The position numbers were made by a program, and so were the translations under genes. Source: Rhizopus arrhizus (Eukaryota > Mucoromycota > Mucoromycetes > Mucorales > Rhizopodaceae). From it: a stretch of DNA of 64,000 nt. The stretch lies in contig JAKZZE010000005.1 in assembly GCA_024220505.1 (NCBI GenBank), forward strand, positions 828,501 to 892,500, given 5' to 3'. The notes below the pieces were generated by a model. It was not told the origin of the DNA, did not search any database, and worked only from the letters and a program-made list of their open reading frames with translations. Shown one piece after another: positions 31,117-43,065 of this stretch; positions within the stretch are counted from its first letter, which is position 1, and each line of letters begins with the position of its first letter.

Positions 31117-34100
31117 TCATGGAATTCTCATGTAATCCCCAGAAGAAGCAGAATTCATGTATTCAGGAGGTGTTTCATTATAATGTTGTGAGATGTATGT
31201 AAAAATAGAGCGTATGTTTTTGACAGTCATCACATCACAATTCCATATCGTACTACAAGAATTATACTTGAGGACGACATGTACTTTTCGTTTTAATCCG
31301 GCTGAAACGGTGTTTGTTAAGTTTTTGGTTTTACATTGTTTACATGTTTGATTGGTAAAAGCCTCAGTGACGTAGGTAAATTCAGTTTTCCCTTTTGGAT
31401 CCTTTGATATCTTTTTAGTAGCGTCGATAGTCCATCTGGTGAAAACAGAAAATTTTTCTTTAATAGGTCCAGAAAAAGAGCCACTAACGTAAGCAATTAT
31501 TCTATTCTTGTAAGAGACAGTAGATTTATTATCTTTTGGAGGAAGTGGGATCCATTTTTGCTTATTGTCACAATGCTGTCTCTTTTCACTAATAGAACTA
31601 TCGCTGTTGTATTTAACACTATCATCAAATAATCTTATGGCAATCTCATAAGTCACTTTTTGGTTTTTAATATAATTTTTGAAATGAAGTTTAATTAATC
31701 TGAGCATACATGTTGTGGGTATAAAATGCTTGTCCACCAATAAAAGTATCTTACCAATCATCCTTGTTATAATAGTCAGAGGTCTTTCGGTAGTTTTTTA
31801 ATTTAATAAAAATAGCCTTTGAGAAATTGATCAAATTTGGTGTTTTGAAGGTAGATAGCTCACTCATAAATCTAAAACCTTCTCAGTTGCGTTGTTGATG
31901 TTGCGTACATTCTTGAGTAGCAAGATTGAAGCCACACATATGACAACGTTCTTTGGTAGATGTCTTTCTAGTCTTTTCCTTTTAAGATGAAGAATCAGAA
32001 TCAACTGCAGTAAAGGTGTCAGTAATACCGGAGTCAATACCTCAAACAAGAGTTTCATAGTTCTTAACTTCCTCTGCAAAGTCTTTAGGAGTTAGGATAT
32101 TTTACACTTTATTAGTACTTGAAAAAGCTTTCTTAGGGTTCTTTTTTATAATATATTCAACAGAGTAAACATTTGTTTGAATCAAATACCTAAAAGTGAG
32201 CATCAGTTAAAAATGATACATACCTATGTGAAAACAGTATAGCTTACCAAAATTTGCGCTTGTCATTTGAAATGTTATTATATTTTTTGATATCTATTTT
32301 AGAAAAGGCAAAGAATTTTAAGTACTATGTTGTAAAATCACCATTAGTTGCTTTTTTAGGGTTTCTTTCCTTATTACTGGTGCATGACTTGGCAACCTTC
32401 CAGAAAGATTGTTTATCGATTTGGATAGACTCGGGCTTGCAATCATACAATGATAATAATAAGAAAAAAAAAAAAAAAAAAAAAAAGCTAATTCTCTAGA
32501 ATCAGCGTGCTTTCTGGACTTGAACGTATTGTCTTGAATCTCTTTTTGAGTATCCTTGATAAATGCCTTAACCTTTTCCAAATCATCAGCATATAGTTTT
32601 TCAAGATTTTTTGAGGCTTTCAAGACTTGTTTGAGTTGATAGATACTAGAATAGCTTCCTTTAAGCTTTGTAGCCTTCAGTATTCAAATTGGAGACACCT
32701 TCAATAAAGTTCAGATTCTATGAACATAGCCAAGAATAGCAGCTTTTTGAAGAAAATTCTCTTGAATAAATTGCCTTTTATTCATTTCCTCTTATATCAT
32801 ATGAAGCCATTTAAGATAGTAATATGGACTTGCATAAACATTTGCTTCAGTTGGATTCTTAGAGTTGGGAGTTTCATATTCCTTCCAATGTAAAGGAGAA
32901 TCTTTGGCAATATTCTTGTTGACGTCTTTCTTCTCAACAGAAGAGGGTCATTTAGAAGTAGAGGGACTTTTTTTTTGATAGAAATGATAAACAAGAGATT
33001 TTCTTTGTTCTACAGTTAAACTATCACCACAGAAAATATTGTGGCTAGGTTTGGATAAAAGACCAAGAAAGTAGAGGATAGTTCTTTTTCAAAATTTCTT
33101 GAAGTATTATTACGCACTAAAGTTTCATACTACTTTGCTATAGGTGAAACAATTGTTTGATACTCTTGACCTTTGAATTCATCCAAGTTGATTTGCTCAG
33201 GTAAAAACTCGCAAAATTTATCAAAATAATTCCTGACTTCTTCACTAGCTTTCTTTCCTTGTCCAGTAAAAAGTAATAAAAGTGGATAAACCAAGTTGGG
33301 AATAATAGCAGCAATAGCTTGCTTGTTTTTTACTTGATTAAGGTAAAAGTAGGCTGCAAGCATAGACCTAGCATAGATGGCTTGAGTTATATGAGACACT
33401 ATTTTTTGGATTTCCAAAATTATATTAGCACCCTTACAAATGTTGTTCAAATTTGCCTTGGTAACCAAATTTTTGTAAACTCTTTGTGTGCTTTTATCTT
33501 GCTCTTGACACGATAAGGGTACCTGAAACTAGAGGACCTTACATGATCAATTACATCTAAGTAAGGTGTTCCATTGGATTTGTGTATGATCGTTGAGCCT
33601 CTTTTTTTTTTCGGCAATTCTAAGGGCTACTTGTATGTCCTTCTTCTTTTGAAAAGCTTTAGAAGTATTCTTTTATTGATCATTGGAGCTTTACTAGTCG
33701 ATGTAGAAGGAGTAGCAGAAGGAGCAGTGGCAAATAAGTCTGCATCATTGTTATAATGCTGGTATAATTCGACATGATAAATAATAAATATACTCAGACC
33801 TTGTTCTTGTTCAGGCGTTACAGATGTATGTAATATCTCTTTCTTACGCCTATTCCTCTTTGACTTGACTGCCTTTTTACTATTGATGGAAGACTTTCCT
33901 TTGCCTAATGTTGTTTGCATTAGTTTGCTTATTTATGTAGAGAAAATACAAGTTATTACAAAGTATACCTGGCATCTTTTTTGAAATCTTCAAATGGATC
34001 ACTGTATGGCACATACTGGAAAGCGGGCTTTATGGGAGTTTGGAAATCATTATCAAAATCTTCTTGAGCATGAATTTTTCCTTGAATTGTTTGAAAGCCT

Positions 34101-34117
34101 GAAGCATTAGCTGTCAT
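31117..34117 (-). pseudogene. Decayed Fanzor (eukaryotic TnpB-like RNA-guided nuclease)
   Basis: Fragments in several frames. A possible first exon (34117-33969) begins MTANASGFQTIQGK. A Lys/Arg-rich stretch (33920 on) could be a nuclear signal. Helical segments follow at 33468-33130 and about 32930-32700. RuvC-I is GIDSGITDTFTAVD at about 32041-32000. The longest open piece, 31761-31117, carries AYVSGSF, the zinc-ribbon start TEAFTNQTCKQCKT, and RuvC-III as WNCDVMTVKNI, where active proteins have NRD..AAKN. The second zinc knuckle has lost a Cys (YNSC). Stops, frame changes and a 23-A run (32464-32486) break it. In active proteins this nuclease cuts DNA guided by an RNA from its own 3' end. 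Confidence 0.75.
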
Positions 34118-34682
34118 GTATGTATGGCTTTAGTCTTGTTTCATTGACTGATAACAATTTCATATGGCAAGTTTTGTTTCCCTTTCGATCTTTTGAAAGA
34201 TAAACTTTTCTGAGCTGGAGGATTCAAATTAGGCTTCTTTCTCTGCTTCATCTGTATTTATTACTTTAAGTAGTCTTACTCTTGAATACAAAAAAATAAA
34301 AAAGAAGATACTTGTTACTCGAAAAAATTGATAAGGAAGAAGAGTGAGAAAAAGAAAAAACTCATATTTGATTATATTATCTTTCAATTTATCACACGAA
34401 TTTATGAAGAGGATCAACAACAGGTTCTTTATTAAAAAATATAAAACATGTGTTAAAAACGACATTTTGAAGGCGGCCGCATTTTGACTCCTCAAACTAT
34501 AGAGGCTTGTTCGCAAGCTGCTCTAATTGGTTGTCAGAGATGGATAAGACATCCAATTTCATTCTTTAGCTGTTGCCTTTCTTTTGTAAAAAAAAGTCTA
34601 TAGTTCTCAAAATAGTTATCACATTTTCTAGATTAACAAATATAATTTTTCTCATTTATTTGGAAAAATCTATAATAAAGTG
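34118..34682. other. Right end of spacer, non-coding
   Basis: AT-rich DNA between the Fanzor relic and the right arm. A further N-terminal fragment (MKQRKKPNLNPPAQKS on the minus strand near 34247) may belong to the relic. The GCGGCCGC-centred motif at 34464-34486 resembles the arm palindromes. Nothing else is seen. Confidence 0.4.
34464..34486 (+). repeat. Diverged copy of the arm palindrome motif
   Basis: ATTTTGAAGGCGGCCGCAT plus TTTG aligns to right-arm 41834-41861 (ATTTTGAAGGTGCGGTCCGC then ATATTTTG), with a few short gaps; CTATAG follows a little further on in both. It may be a terminal motif of the element that carried the Fanzor gene, or a dispersed repeat. Confidence 0.4.
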
Positions 34683-35941
34683 ACCTCCACTCTTTCGTAG
34701 AAAACGTCTCTTGGATTGGTTACTACAGAGCTCATATTGATGTCTATGGCATGTCTTTCTTTTCTTATTTGCTTTTACTTTTTTTGTCCTTGATATCAAA
34801 ATATGTTTTTTTTTTTTAAATCCTCTTTCATTCCTTTTTGATCTGACTTGGGTGATTAAGGCGTATTAAAGACATTGCACGCTCATTTAAGTCTTTTTTA
34901 ATATAAATAAAAAAAAATTAATAATAATAGTGGCAATTACACTAAACTTGACAGCTTTTATGTAAAGATGTCTGAATATTATACGTGAGTAATTCAATGT
35001 CTGTCATTATTTAAGTTCTCTAGGCATACAAAAGTAAACAATATGTAATTTTTGTGGAATCAAGTCCCGTTCAGCTTTAACAGCCAATTCAAGTTAGCAC
35101 AATAATAATATCAGTATTTGATGCTTTTATATACTTTTGAGAATTTGATATAGAACCAAAAGTTTGAATAGTGTTCAGTTCTAAAAGTAGTAATAAATTA
35201 AGCATAAATTCGTTTGTAATAAGGGCACTGAATCATGTTTAATGGATTAAGTTGTTTAGAGCGACATAATGTAAAGGATAAAAAAAAAAAAAAAAAAAAA
35301 AAAAGGGATTAGAATAAAGTGTATGTGCTTCAAGGGACTTGACTTATTTTTTATATTATGTAAAATAAAAGAAAAATAAAACAGATTTGCTTTGAATGAT
35401 ATTTATTCAAAAATAATCAAAGAGTAAAGTAAGTGCTTCAAAAGCAATTCAGTAAAGCTTTCGATTGCATAAAGCTTTTATAATTTTTGTGAATGTTTGT
35501 GTACTTTAAATTCAATATATATTGTTACAAAATAGTACCTTGTAGGTTTATGAGTTAGATAGAGATGAAGTTTGCTTGTAAAGCCAGATTTTAAGGTTAA
35601 AATTGCCTTGTGAGTTGATGTTTAATATAGAACCTAGGTAGAAGCTTGATATAAGTAGTGACCATCAGATCTTATATATAAGATAAATACAATGTTTCTT
35701 GATAAAAGGTTATAAAAGAAGAATAAAATAAGAGACCAGGAACTTTTTATAAGTAAAGTATAAAAATATAAAAAAAACTTGACTAATGATTTTATTCTTT
35801 GACTGAATGGTTGATATAAATATAATATATAATAATTTTTTCTTTTTCTTTTTGACATTTTTCATTTTTTTTGACTTCTTTCCTTTTCTTGATATTTTTC
35901 ACTTTTTTTGGACTTCTTTGTTACAATATTATTATTATCAT

Positions 35942-35975
<34 letters not shown>

Positions 35976-36207
35976 ACTTTCATTTCTGACAGTGCTCGTT
36001 TATCAACTTAGCCAAAAGTCGTGTAAATGCTATTTTTTTTTCTTTTCCGTTAAAAGGCTCTTCAATTTTAAATCATGCACAAGATTTATATGCTCATTTG
36101 GGAGTCAACAATACCTTCTTTGTTGGATAGTTCAAAAAAAAAAAAAAAAAAAAAGAAAAAGAAAGACTCGCCAAAACGTTTATCCGAAAATCTACGGAAA
36201 AAAGAAG

Positions 36208-36281
36208 TACCCAATGCGGGGGTCGAACCCGCAATCTTCCGCTTAGAAGGCGGACGCCGTATCCAATTTGGCCAATCGGGC
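36208..36281 (-). tRNA. tRNA-Arg (anticodon TCT), right copy
   Basis: Reverse-complement copy of the gene at 27844-27917 with the same 74 bases, including the A box, B box and T-run terminator (36198-36203). Element B ends 11 bp upstream of it, as in the left arm. Confidence 0.93.
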
Positions 36282-36292
36282 TTCACATTTTT

Positions 36293-36705
36293 TGTCGTAG
36301 CAAAACGTAGATTTGTCCCAACTCCACGCCAAAGACCTTCTGGGACCTTAAAAAGGAAAGCGTCATTAAATGTTTTGAAGTTGCGTCTTGCCCATAGCTC
36401 AAAGAATATCACGCACCCATTGGCAAAGTACAAAGACCGTCGTACAAGTAACCATGGCAACTTGACCGCAGCAATGAACCGCAGCAAGCGACCGCAGCAA
36501 GTGATCACAACAAATGACCGCAGCAATGAACCGCAGCAGTGAACCGCAGCAATATGATTATTTTAGGAAGTCATAAGACCATTAGGAAAACATATAAATA
36601 CTCGTTATTATTTTAAGAAAATAAACATTATCTTTTACAAGTTCAAATAATTCTTTTATTAACTTATACAAACTACTATTGGTTGGCCTTCCCTCAAGCA
36701 CGACA
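36293..36705 (+). repeat. 5' LTR of element B (right copy)
   Basis: 413 bp, mirror of 27420-27832. Starts 11 bp from the tRNA-Arg 5' end. Confidence 0.95.
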
Positions 36706-36927
36706 ACTGGTAGCATCTGTTTGGTTATTTTATCTGGTTGTTATACCTAATTATTGAATCTATTTGGTGATTCTATTTGCGATATTTACAAGAAGGTTAT
36801 TTCTTGGTTTACTCTTTTTATTTGGTTTGCTATTGGAATTTTACAAGAATTATTCTTGGGTTATTTTACTACTTGGTTATTGTCTCTCTAATTTTACAAG
36901 ACTTATATTGGAACATCTTATCGGACT

Positions 36928-39900
36928 ATGTCTGGTGTTATTGAAGAAGATATTATTATGGGAAGCCCTGGTGCTTCTGTTGCTGGAAAAGGCGTTTATT
37001 TGGACAAGGACATGCTTAATGATTTACTACGTACTCTTACTGCGAAAAGTGCTCCATCTTTTCGCGTCCGTGAACCTGATTTATATAGAGGTGAAAGATC
37101 CTCGTTAATTGTTACAAGCTGGATTAGCTCGCTGGAAACTTATTTTGAACTGGTACCTATGCAAGAGAAAGAAAGAATACTGTACGCTGTTACTTTGCTT
37201 CGCGGTGATGCCCTTATATGGTGGAACCAATACAAGACATCTCGCATCACTCCTGAAGACTGGCCCACATTTAAAAATATATTGGAAAATGAATTTAAAC
37301 CTGTCAATGCCACTCAAGCTGCTCGTGACAAGATGGCTGCCCTAACTCAACGCACTAATGTTACTTCTTACATTAATGAATTCCGCAGTCTACAATTACA
37401 AATTAAGGATATGTCGTCAGGTGATGCTTTGGATCGTTTCGTTCGTGGACTAAAGTCACAATTACGGGTCATGGTTAGATCACGTTTTCCCCATTCATTA
37501 GAAAGTGCTGAATCCATTGCTCTTGCCATTGAAGCTGCTATGAACGATGGTGAGTATGCTATGTCGTATGCCACCAACACTCCTGCTGCCAATAATCCTT
37601 TTACGCGATCTCAGTCAACTATCCATGCTTTACCTAATGATGATCCTATGGACTTGGATTCAATCCAACATGCTATCAATGTATTATCTAAAGCTTATCG
37701 CTTCAACAGAAAAGAGAACAATTTGGGAAGTCGTAGCACAAGTCGTCAACAAGTTCGTTGTTATGGTTGTCAAGGTGTCGGTCACATGAAGAATGAATGT
37801 CCTACTTGGAGAAAGTCTGGAAGAAGGTTTAGGCAAGGGTTTCAATCAAACAATGGAAGAAAACAACAATCTTTAAACAATGTGGAAACTGTAAATCAAG
37901 ATAACAAGTCTGTAGCAAAGTTTGAAGAAGATGAATACAATGACGATGATGATAAACAACTTCTTGCTCAAGACGGTGCTCATATTTTAAACTTCAATAA
38001 TAAAGTCACTGATTTGCCCTTGTACGAAATGTGTTTATATAATGGTAAAAATGGTAATGGCAAGATCAAAGCCCTACTTGACACCGGTGCTGGATCAAAT
38101 TATATTGCCCCTCGCTTGGTCAATAATTTTATGAAGATAATTCCTCTTCGTACTGCTAGCGAAGTAGAAACCGCTGGAGGTCATAAGATGACTATCAACA
38201 AAAAAGTAGAGTTCATACTTCGAGTTGGAAAACTATGCTATCGAACACAAGCCTATATCTTTGATATGAAGTTCGATCTTATTTTGGGACAACAATGGTT
38301 AAAGCAAGCTAAACCTACTCCTGATTGGAAGACTAACTCTTGGGTATTATCGAATTGCAAAGGATTAAAAGAAACCATTGTGCCCTGTGTCAATCCTACC
38401 GTCGCCATGCCATTCGCGCCTGTAAGAGATTTTGCATATGTAATGTCCAAAAGGCAGTTACAACGAAGTACCAAGAAAAACCAAGTTGAAGAATTATACT
38501 TGGTTCACTTCAACGACAACAAAGCTGTAGAAAAAGTAAACTCAACTCTTCTCAAGGAATTCAAGGACGTCTTTTGTGAAGGATCCCTGCCTGGTCTACC
38601 CCCTATGAGAACGGTTGAACATGTTATTGATACTGGAGAAGCTAAGCCTGTTAACAGGCCCCCGTTCAAAATGAGTCCACGAGAATTGGATGAATTACAA
38701 AGACAACTAAAAGAATTACTCAGTGCTGGCTTCATCCGACCTAGTTACTCTCCTTGGGGCGCTCCAGTGTTGTTTGTACGCAAGAAGGATGGCTCACTAC
38801 GTATGTGTATTGATTATCGTGCAATCAACTCCCTGACCAAAAGAATCAGCACTCCTTTACCTCGCATTGATGAGTGCTTAGAACGTTTAGGAGGTGCCAA
38901 ATATTTTTCAAGTATCGATCTTAAAAGTGGGTATCATCAAGTTCGTATTCGCAAGGAAGATATTCCTAAAACAGCATTCAATACCCGATATGGTTCTTAT
39001 GAATTTTTGGTCTTACCGTTTGGTTTAACTAATAGTCCTCCCACTTTTCAAAAGATGATGAACGACGTACTTCGTGATTATGTGGACAAATTTGTATTGG
39101 TATATCTTGATGACATTTTGATTTTCAGCAAGACCAAAGAAGAACATGAAAAACATTTAAGAATGGTACTACAAAGACTCCGTGAAAACAAATTATATGT
39201 CAACCCCAAAAAGTGTGATTTTAACAAGAAAGAAGTTGAATTTCTCGGTTATCGTGTATCTGAAAAAGGGGTGCTGCCTTCATCTTCAAAAATAAATGCA
39301 ATTAAAGAATGGCCTCGTCCTACGAACGTGCAAGAAGTTCGTCAGTTTATTGGCTTGTGCTCACACTATCGTCGGTTCATATCTGGATTCTCAACTGTTG
39401 CAACCCCCTTGACGGACTTGACAAAAGGAACTGGAGCCAAGAAGCGTTCCATACATTGGACTAGTGAATGTGAACTTGCATTTAAGAAACTCAAGGATCT
39501 CATGTCTACAGCACCTGTGCTTCAATCGCCCGATCTGACTAAGCCATTTATCATTGAGACTGATGCTTCTGATTTTGGTGTTGGTGCAGTGCTATTACAG
39601 AAGGACGATAATAATTTGTTACATCCTATTGCATACGAATCCAAAAAGCTATCTGCTAGTGAAAGAAACTACCCGCCACAAGAACGAGAATTAATTGGAA
39701 TATTGCATGCATTACGTACCTGGAGATGTTTTATAGACGGCTCTGATTATACGGTGTTTACCGATCACAATCCATTACAGTACTTACGATCTCAAAAGAA
39801 ACCTACCCCTCGTTTAGTTCGGTGGTTATCCGAAATTGAAGCCTACGATCCAAAGATAAAATACAAACCTGGGAAGGAAAATGGTGTGCCTGACGCTTTG

Positions 39901-41619
39901 AGTCGACGTGATGGTCCTAACTGTACTGCCGATATGGAAGAATTGGAACCCAAATATTTGTATCAAGTTGAACACAAGGAAGAATCTGACTGGCCAGAAT
40001 ATTATCGTATAAATATTCCAAGTGATATATCAGAAGCTATGAAAAAACGGATGGAACAAAACAAGGAAAAATTTGTGGTTCGTAATAACAAAGTATACCG
40101 AAAAATCAAAAATGGAAAGAAGTTCGTGCTAGTGCAGTTTTGCCCTTTCTCTCGCCGTGCTGATCTTGTGGAAAAATTCCATGCTGGATTTGGTCACCTC
40201 GGTAAAACTACAGTGTATGATCTATTAAAGAAGCGTTGGTGGTGGCCAGATATGTCAGGCGATATTCAAAAATGGTTATCATATTGCCCGCAATGTCAAC
40301 TAGCTGCTAGCCCAAACAAGAATAAACATCATGCCCCAATGGTACCGTTAGATATTCCACCGGCTTTTTCACGCTGGCATCTTGACTTTATAGGAGAACT
40401 CCCCACTACAAAGAAAGGAAACAGATGGCTGCTAACTGCCGTAGACTATACAACAAACTGGCCCATTGCCCGTGCTCTTCCTGAAGCTACTGCTGAAGCT
40501 GTAGCCGACTTTATATATGAAGAAATTGTAATGAAATTTGGCTGTCCTGCTGAAATTGTAACAGATCGTGGTGCCAACTTTTTATCAAAATTAGTTAAAA
40601 GCTATTGTGAACGTCTTAATACCACTCACCGTATGACTTCTGCTTTCCACCCTCGATCAAATGGTAAATGCGAAAGGCTAAATGGTATATTGAAAACAAT
40701 GTTGCGGAAGTATGTACATGGTGCGATACATATCTGGGATCAATTTGTAGACACTGCTCTCTTTGCAGCCCGTATACGTAAACATCGCTCTGCTGGTTAT
40801 TCCCCATTCTATTTAGTTTATGGACGTGAACCTGTTATACCAGGTGATGATTTAAAACCTTACTTGGAGGGGTCTATAGCAAATGACCCTCGTACAATTG
40901 CTGAACATACTGCTAGAGAATTGGAAGGTCTGGGACAAGAAAGAGCTGCTGCTGAACAAAGAATGCGTGCTGTATCGGAGGCGGACAAACTTAAATGGGA
41001 TGCAGTAATCACCAAAGTGGATTTTGAAGTAGGTGATCATGTTTTGTTAAGAAACGAACAAAAATATGGTTTGGAATATAACTGGATGGGTCCTTACATT
41101 ATAACTGGCAAGAATGACACAACGAATATATACAAGCTGATCTCCATTGGAGGTGAACCTTACCCGTCTTGGGTCCATGTTGATCGATTAAAAGAAGTCA
41201 AAGCTGAATCTGTTGCAACACCTTGGTACAATCCTACAGTTTCTCGTGCTGTCTGGCGTTCCCAAAATGGTGTTTCTACGCTTCCTGAACCTAACCCCAA
41301 GATTACTCCTTCTCCATCTACCGCTGTTCAAGTTGATCAGAGACGATCAACAGTCTTGGAGGGGAGTGATGTCGTAGCAAAACGTAGATTTGTCCCAACT
41401 CCACGCCAAAGACCTTCTGGGACCTTAAAAAGGAAAGCGTCATTAAATGTTTTGAAGTTGCGTCTTGCCCATAGCTCAAAGAATATCACGCACCCATTGG
41501 CAAAGTACAAAGACCGTCGTACAAGTAACCATGGCAACTTGACCGCAGCAATGAACCGCAGCAAGCGACCGCAGCAAGTGATCACAACAAATGACCGCAG
41601 CAATGAACCGCAGCAGTGA
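36928..41619 (+). CDS. Gag-Pol polyprotein of element B (right copy)
   Basis: 1563 residues with the same domain order and the same sequence as the left-arm copy: Gag, CCHC knuckle, DTG protease, YLDD reverse transcriptase, RNase H, HHCC/DDE integrase, and a basic tail encoded in the 3' LTR. Equal coding capacity in both arms means either that duplication was recent or that gene conversion keeps the arms alike. Confidence 0.97.
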   Translation: MSGVIEEDIIMGSPGASVAGKGVYLDKDMLNDLLRTLTAKSAPSFRVREPDLYRGERSSLIVTSWISSLETYFELVPMQEKERILYAVTLLRGDALIWWNQYKTSRITPEDWPTFKNILENEFKPVNATQAARDKMAALTQRTNVTSYINEFRSLQLQIKDMSSGDALDRFVRGLKSQLRVMVRSRFPHSLESAESIALAIEAAMNDGEYAMSYATNTPAANNPFTRSQSTIHALPNDDPMDLDSIQHAINVLSKAYRFNRKENNLGSRSTSRQQVRCYGCQGVGHMKNECPTWRKSGRRFRQGFQSNNGRKQQSLNNVETVNQDNKSVAKFEEDEYNDDDDKQLLAQDGAHILNFNNKVTDLPLYEMCLYNGKNGNGKIKALLDTGAGSNYIAPRLVNNFMKIIPLRTASEVETAGGHKMTINKKVEFILRVGKLCYRTQAYIFDMKFDLILGQQWLKQAKPTPDWKTNSWVLSNCKGLKETIVPCVNPTVAMPFAPVRDFAYVMSKRQLQRSTKKNQVEELYLVHFNDNKAVEKVNSTLLKEFKDVFCEGSLPGLPPMRTVEHVIDTGEAKPVNRPPFKMSPRELDELQRQLKELLSAGFIRPSYSPWGAPVLFVRKKDGSLRMCIDYRAINSLTKRISTPLPRIDECLERLGGAKYFSSIDLKSGYHQVRIRKEDIPKTAFNTRYGSYEFLVLPFGLTNSPPTFQKMMNDVLRDYVDKFVLVYLDDILIFSKTKEEHEKHLRMVLQRLRENKLYVNPKKCDFNKKEVEFLGYRVSEKGVLPSSSKINAIKEWPRPTNVQEVRQFIGLCSHYRRFISGFSTVATPLTDLTKGTGAKKRSIHWTSECELAFKKLKDLMSTAPVLQSPDLTKPFIIETDASDFGVGAVLLQKDDNNLLHPIAYESKKLSASERNYPPQERELIGILHALRTWRCFIDGSDYTVFTDHNPLQYLRSQKKPTPRLVRWLSEIEAYDPKIKYKPGKENGVPDALSRRDGPNCTADMEELEPKYLYQVEHKEESDWPEYYRINIPSDISEAMKKRMEQNKEKFVVRNNKVYRKIKNGKKFVLVQFCPFSRRADLVEKFHAGFGHLGKTTVYDLLKKRWWWPDMSGDIQKWLSYCPQCQLAASPNKNKHHAPMVPLDIPPAFSRWHLDFIGELPTTKKGNRWLLTAVDYTTNWPIARALPEATAEAVADFIYEEIVMKFGCPAEIVTDRGANFLSKLVKSYCERLNTTHRMTSAFHPRSNGKCERLNGILKTMLRKYVHGAIHIWDQFVDTALFAARIRKHRSAGYSPFYLVYGREPVIPGDDLKPYLEGSIANDPRTIAEHTARELEGLGQERAAAEQRMRAVSEADKLKWDAVITKVDFEVGDHVLLRNEQKYGLEYNWMGPYIITGKNDTTNIYKLISIGGEPYPSWVHVDRLKEVKAESVATPWYNPTVSRAVWRSQNGVSTLPEPNPKITPSPSTAVQVDQRRSTVLEGSDVVAKRRFVPTPRQRPSGTLKRKASLNVLKLRLAHSSKNITHPLAKYKDRRTSNHGNLTAAMNRSKRPQQVITTNDRSNEPQQ

Positions 41620-41782
41620 ACCGCAGCAATATGATTATTTTAGGAAGTCATAAGACCATTAGGAAAACATATAAATACTCGTTATTATTTTAAGAAAATA
41701 AACATTATCTTTTACAAGTTCAAATAATTCTTTTATTAACTTATACAAACTACTATTGGTTGGCCTTCCCTCAAGCACGACA
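41370..41782 (+). repeat. 3' LTR of element B (right copy)
   Basis: 413 bp; carries the stop codon and last ~82 codons of the polyprotein (to 41619) and the GCTGCGGT-type degenerate tandem in reverse complement. Confidence 0.95.
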
Positions 41783-42251
41783 TTTTTGTGTACATTTAAA
41801 AACTATATATCCCAATTAAATTTCCGGTCCGGAATTTTGAAGGTGCGGTCCGCATATTTTGTGCGTTGTCTGCTCTATAGTTAAAGCAAAATGTGAATTT
41901 TTTTGTTCTGAACCTTTTATAGTTTCTAAATACCTCTTTCTATCTTTCAAAAATCTTTGTTGTATAATTGTTAAGGCAATTAAAGAAAACGTAGAAACAA
42001 AGATCAAGAAGCAGTGTGTGTACTGCTTGGGAATGATTTTTATTTCAGTTAAAGTATAAAAAAAAAAAAAAAAAAAAATCTAATTGAAATCAGGTATTTA
42101 TATCTTATCGAATGAAGGGCTTGATATCTTCTATTGTAAGCCTTCTTCTAATATTTACTTACTTTTACAACTGTCATCTGTAATTATGGTTATGAAAGCT
42201 TTTCATTTGTTCTTTTGTATGTCTGTCATAGATTATCTTTTATTCTGGGAA
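41783..42251. other. Right-arm segment beyond element B
   Basis: Mirror of 21858-22342: target duplication, TATA-like element, the twin palindromes (41822-41834 and 41844-41854) and a T/A run. No gene. Confidence 0.6.
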
Positions 42252-42830
42252 TTCCTCACTGATTTGAATAACGTTATTTTACGCGTTATTTCAATTATAT
42301 GAAAGATTAGCAATATTTCTGATATTGGATTGGATCTTGTTATTTTAGTTGATACTTCTTCTTATCAAAGAACTCTTATTAATACAAAACATATTCTAAA
42401 AGAACATGTTTAATTGGAATTGATTGTATGATCTTATTTAAATAAACTTATATTTTTATTTTATTTAATAATGATCTTGTATTAAGACTTATATTTATGA
42501 ATGTCTACTACGATCAGTTACTGTTCTACAACATTCCTCACTGACTTGAATAACCTTATTTTACGCGTTATTTCAATTACGCGAAGGATTAGTAGTATTC
42601 CTGATATTGAATTGGGTTTTTGACAATAGAAAAAGATCTTGTCATTTTATTTGATGCTTCTTCTTATCAAAGAATCATCATGAATACAATACATATTCTT
42701 TTAGAATGTGTTTACTTGGAATTGGTTGTACGATCTTATTTAAATAAACTTGTATTTTATTTTAGTTACGATCTTGTATTAAGACTTATATTTATTAATG
42801 TCAACTACAATCAGTTACTGTTCTACAACA
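42252..42830 (-). repeat. Tandem ~297-bp repeat, uninterrupted copy
   Basis: Two units (42252-42533 and 42534-42830), reverse complement of the left-arm pair. It holds the empty target site of element A (GTTAT complement at 42268-42272) and so serves as the pre-insertion reference. Confidence 0.8.
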
Positions 42831-43032
42831 ATCTTTGATATACTATCACTGACATTATCTACTCTTCACCAAGATAATTACTTCTTTTGTACTATTCACG
42901 CCCCTTTGTGATGAAAAGAAACACGGGCATATAAAATAATACTATCAACTAAACATACTCGACATCATTAGATTTTATAAACAACAGTTTAATCAATCTA
43001 TTACTATTCAAATAGTAGTATAACCACATATC

Positions 43033-43065
<33 letters not shown>

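Larger units (their letters stand above)
36293..41782 (+). mobile_element. Ty3/Gypsy element B, right copy, complete
   Basis: 5490 bp with LTRs at 36293-36705 and 41370-41782, primer-binding site at 36708-36724 and polypurine tract at 41358-41369. The right copy matches the left copy at each position compared, including flanks. The two copies are therefore one insertion duplicated with its surroundings, not two independent insertions. Confidence 0.96.
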
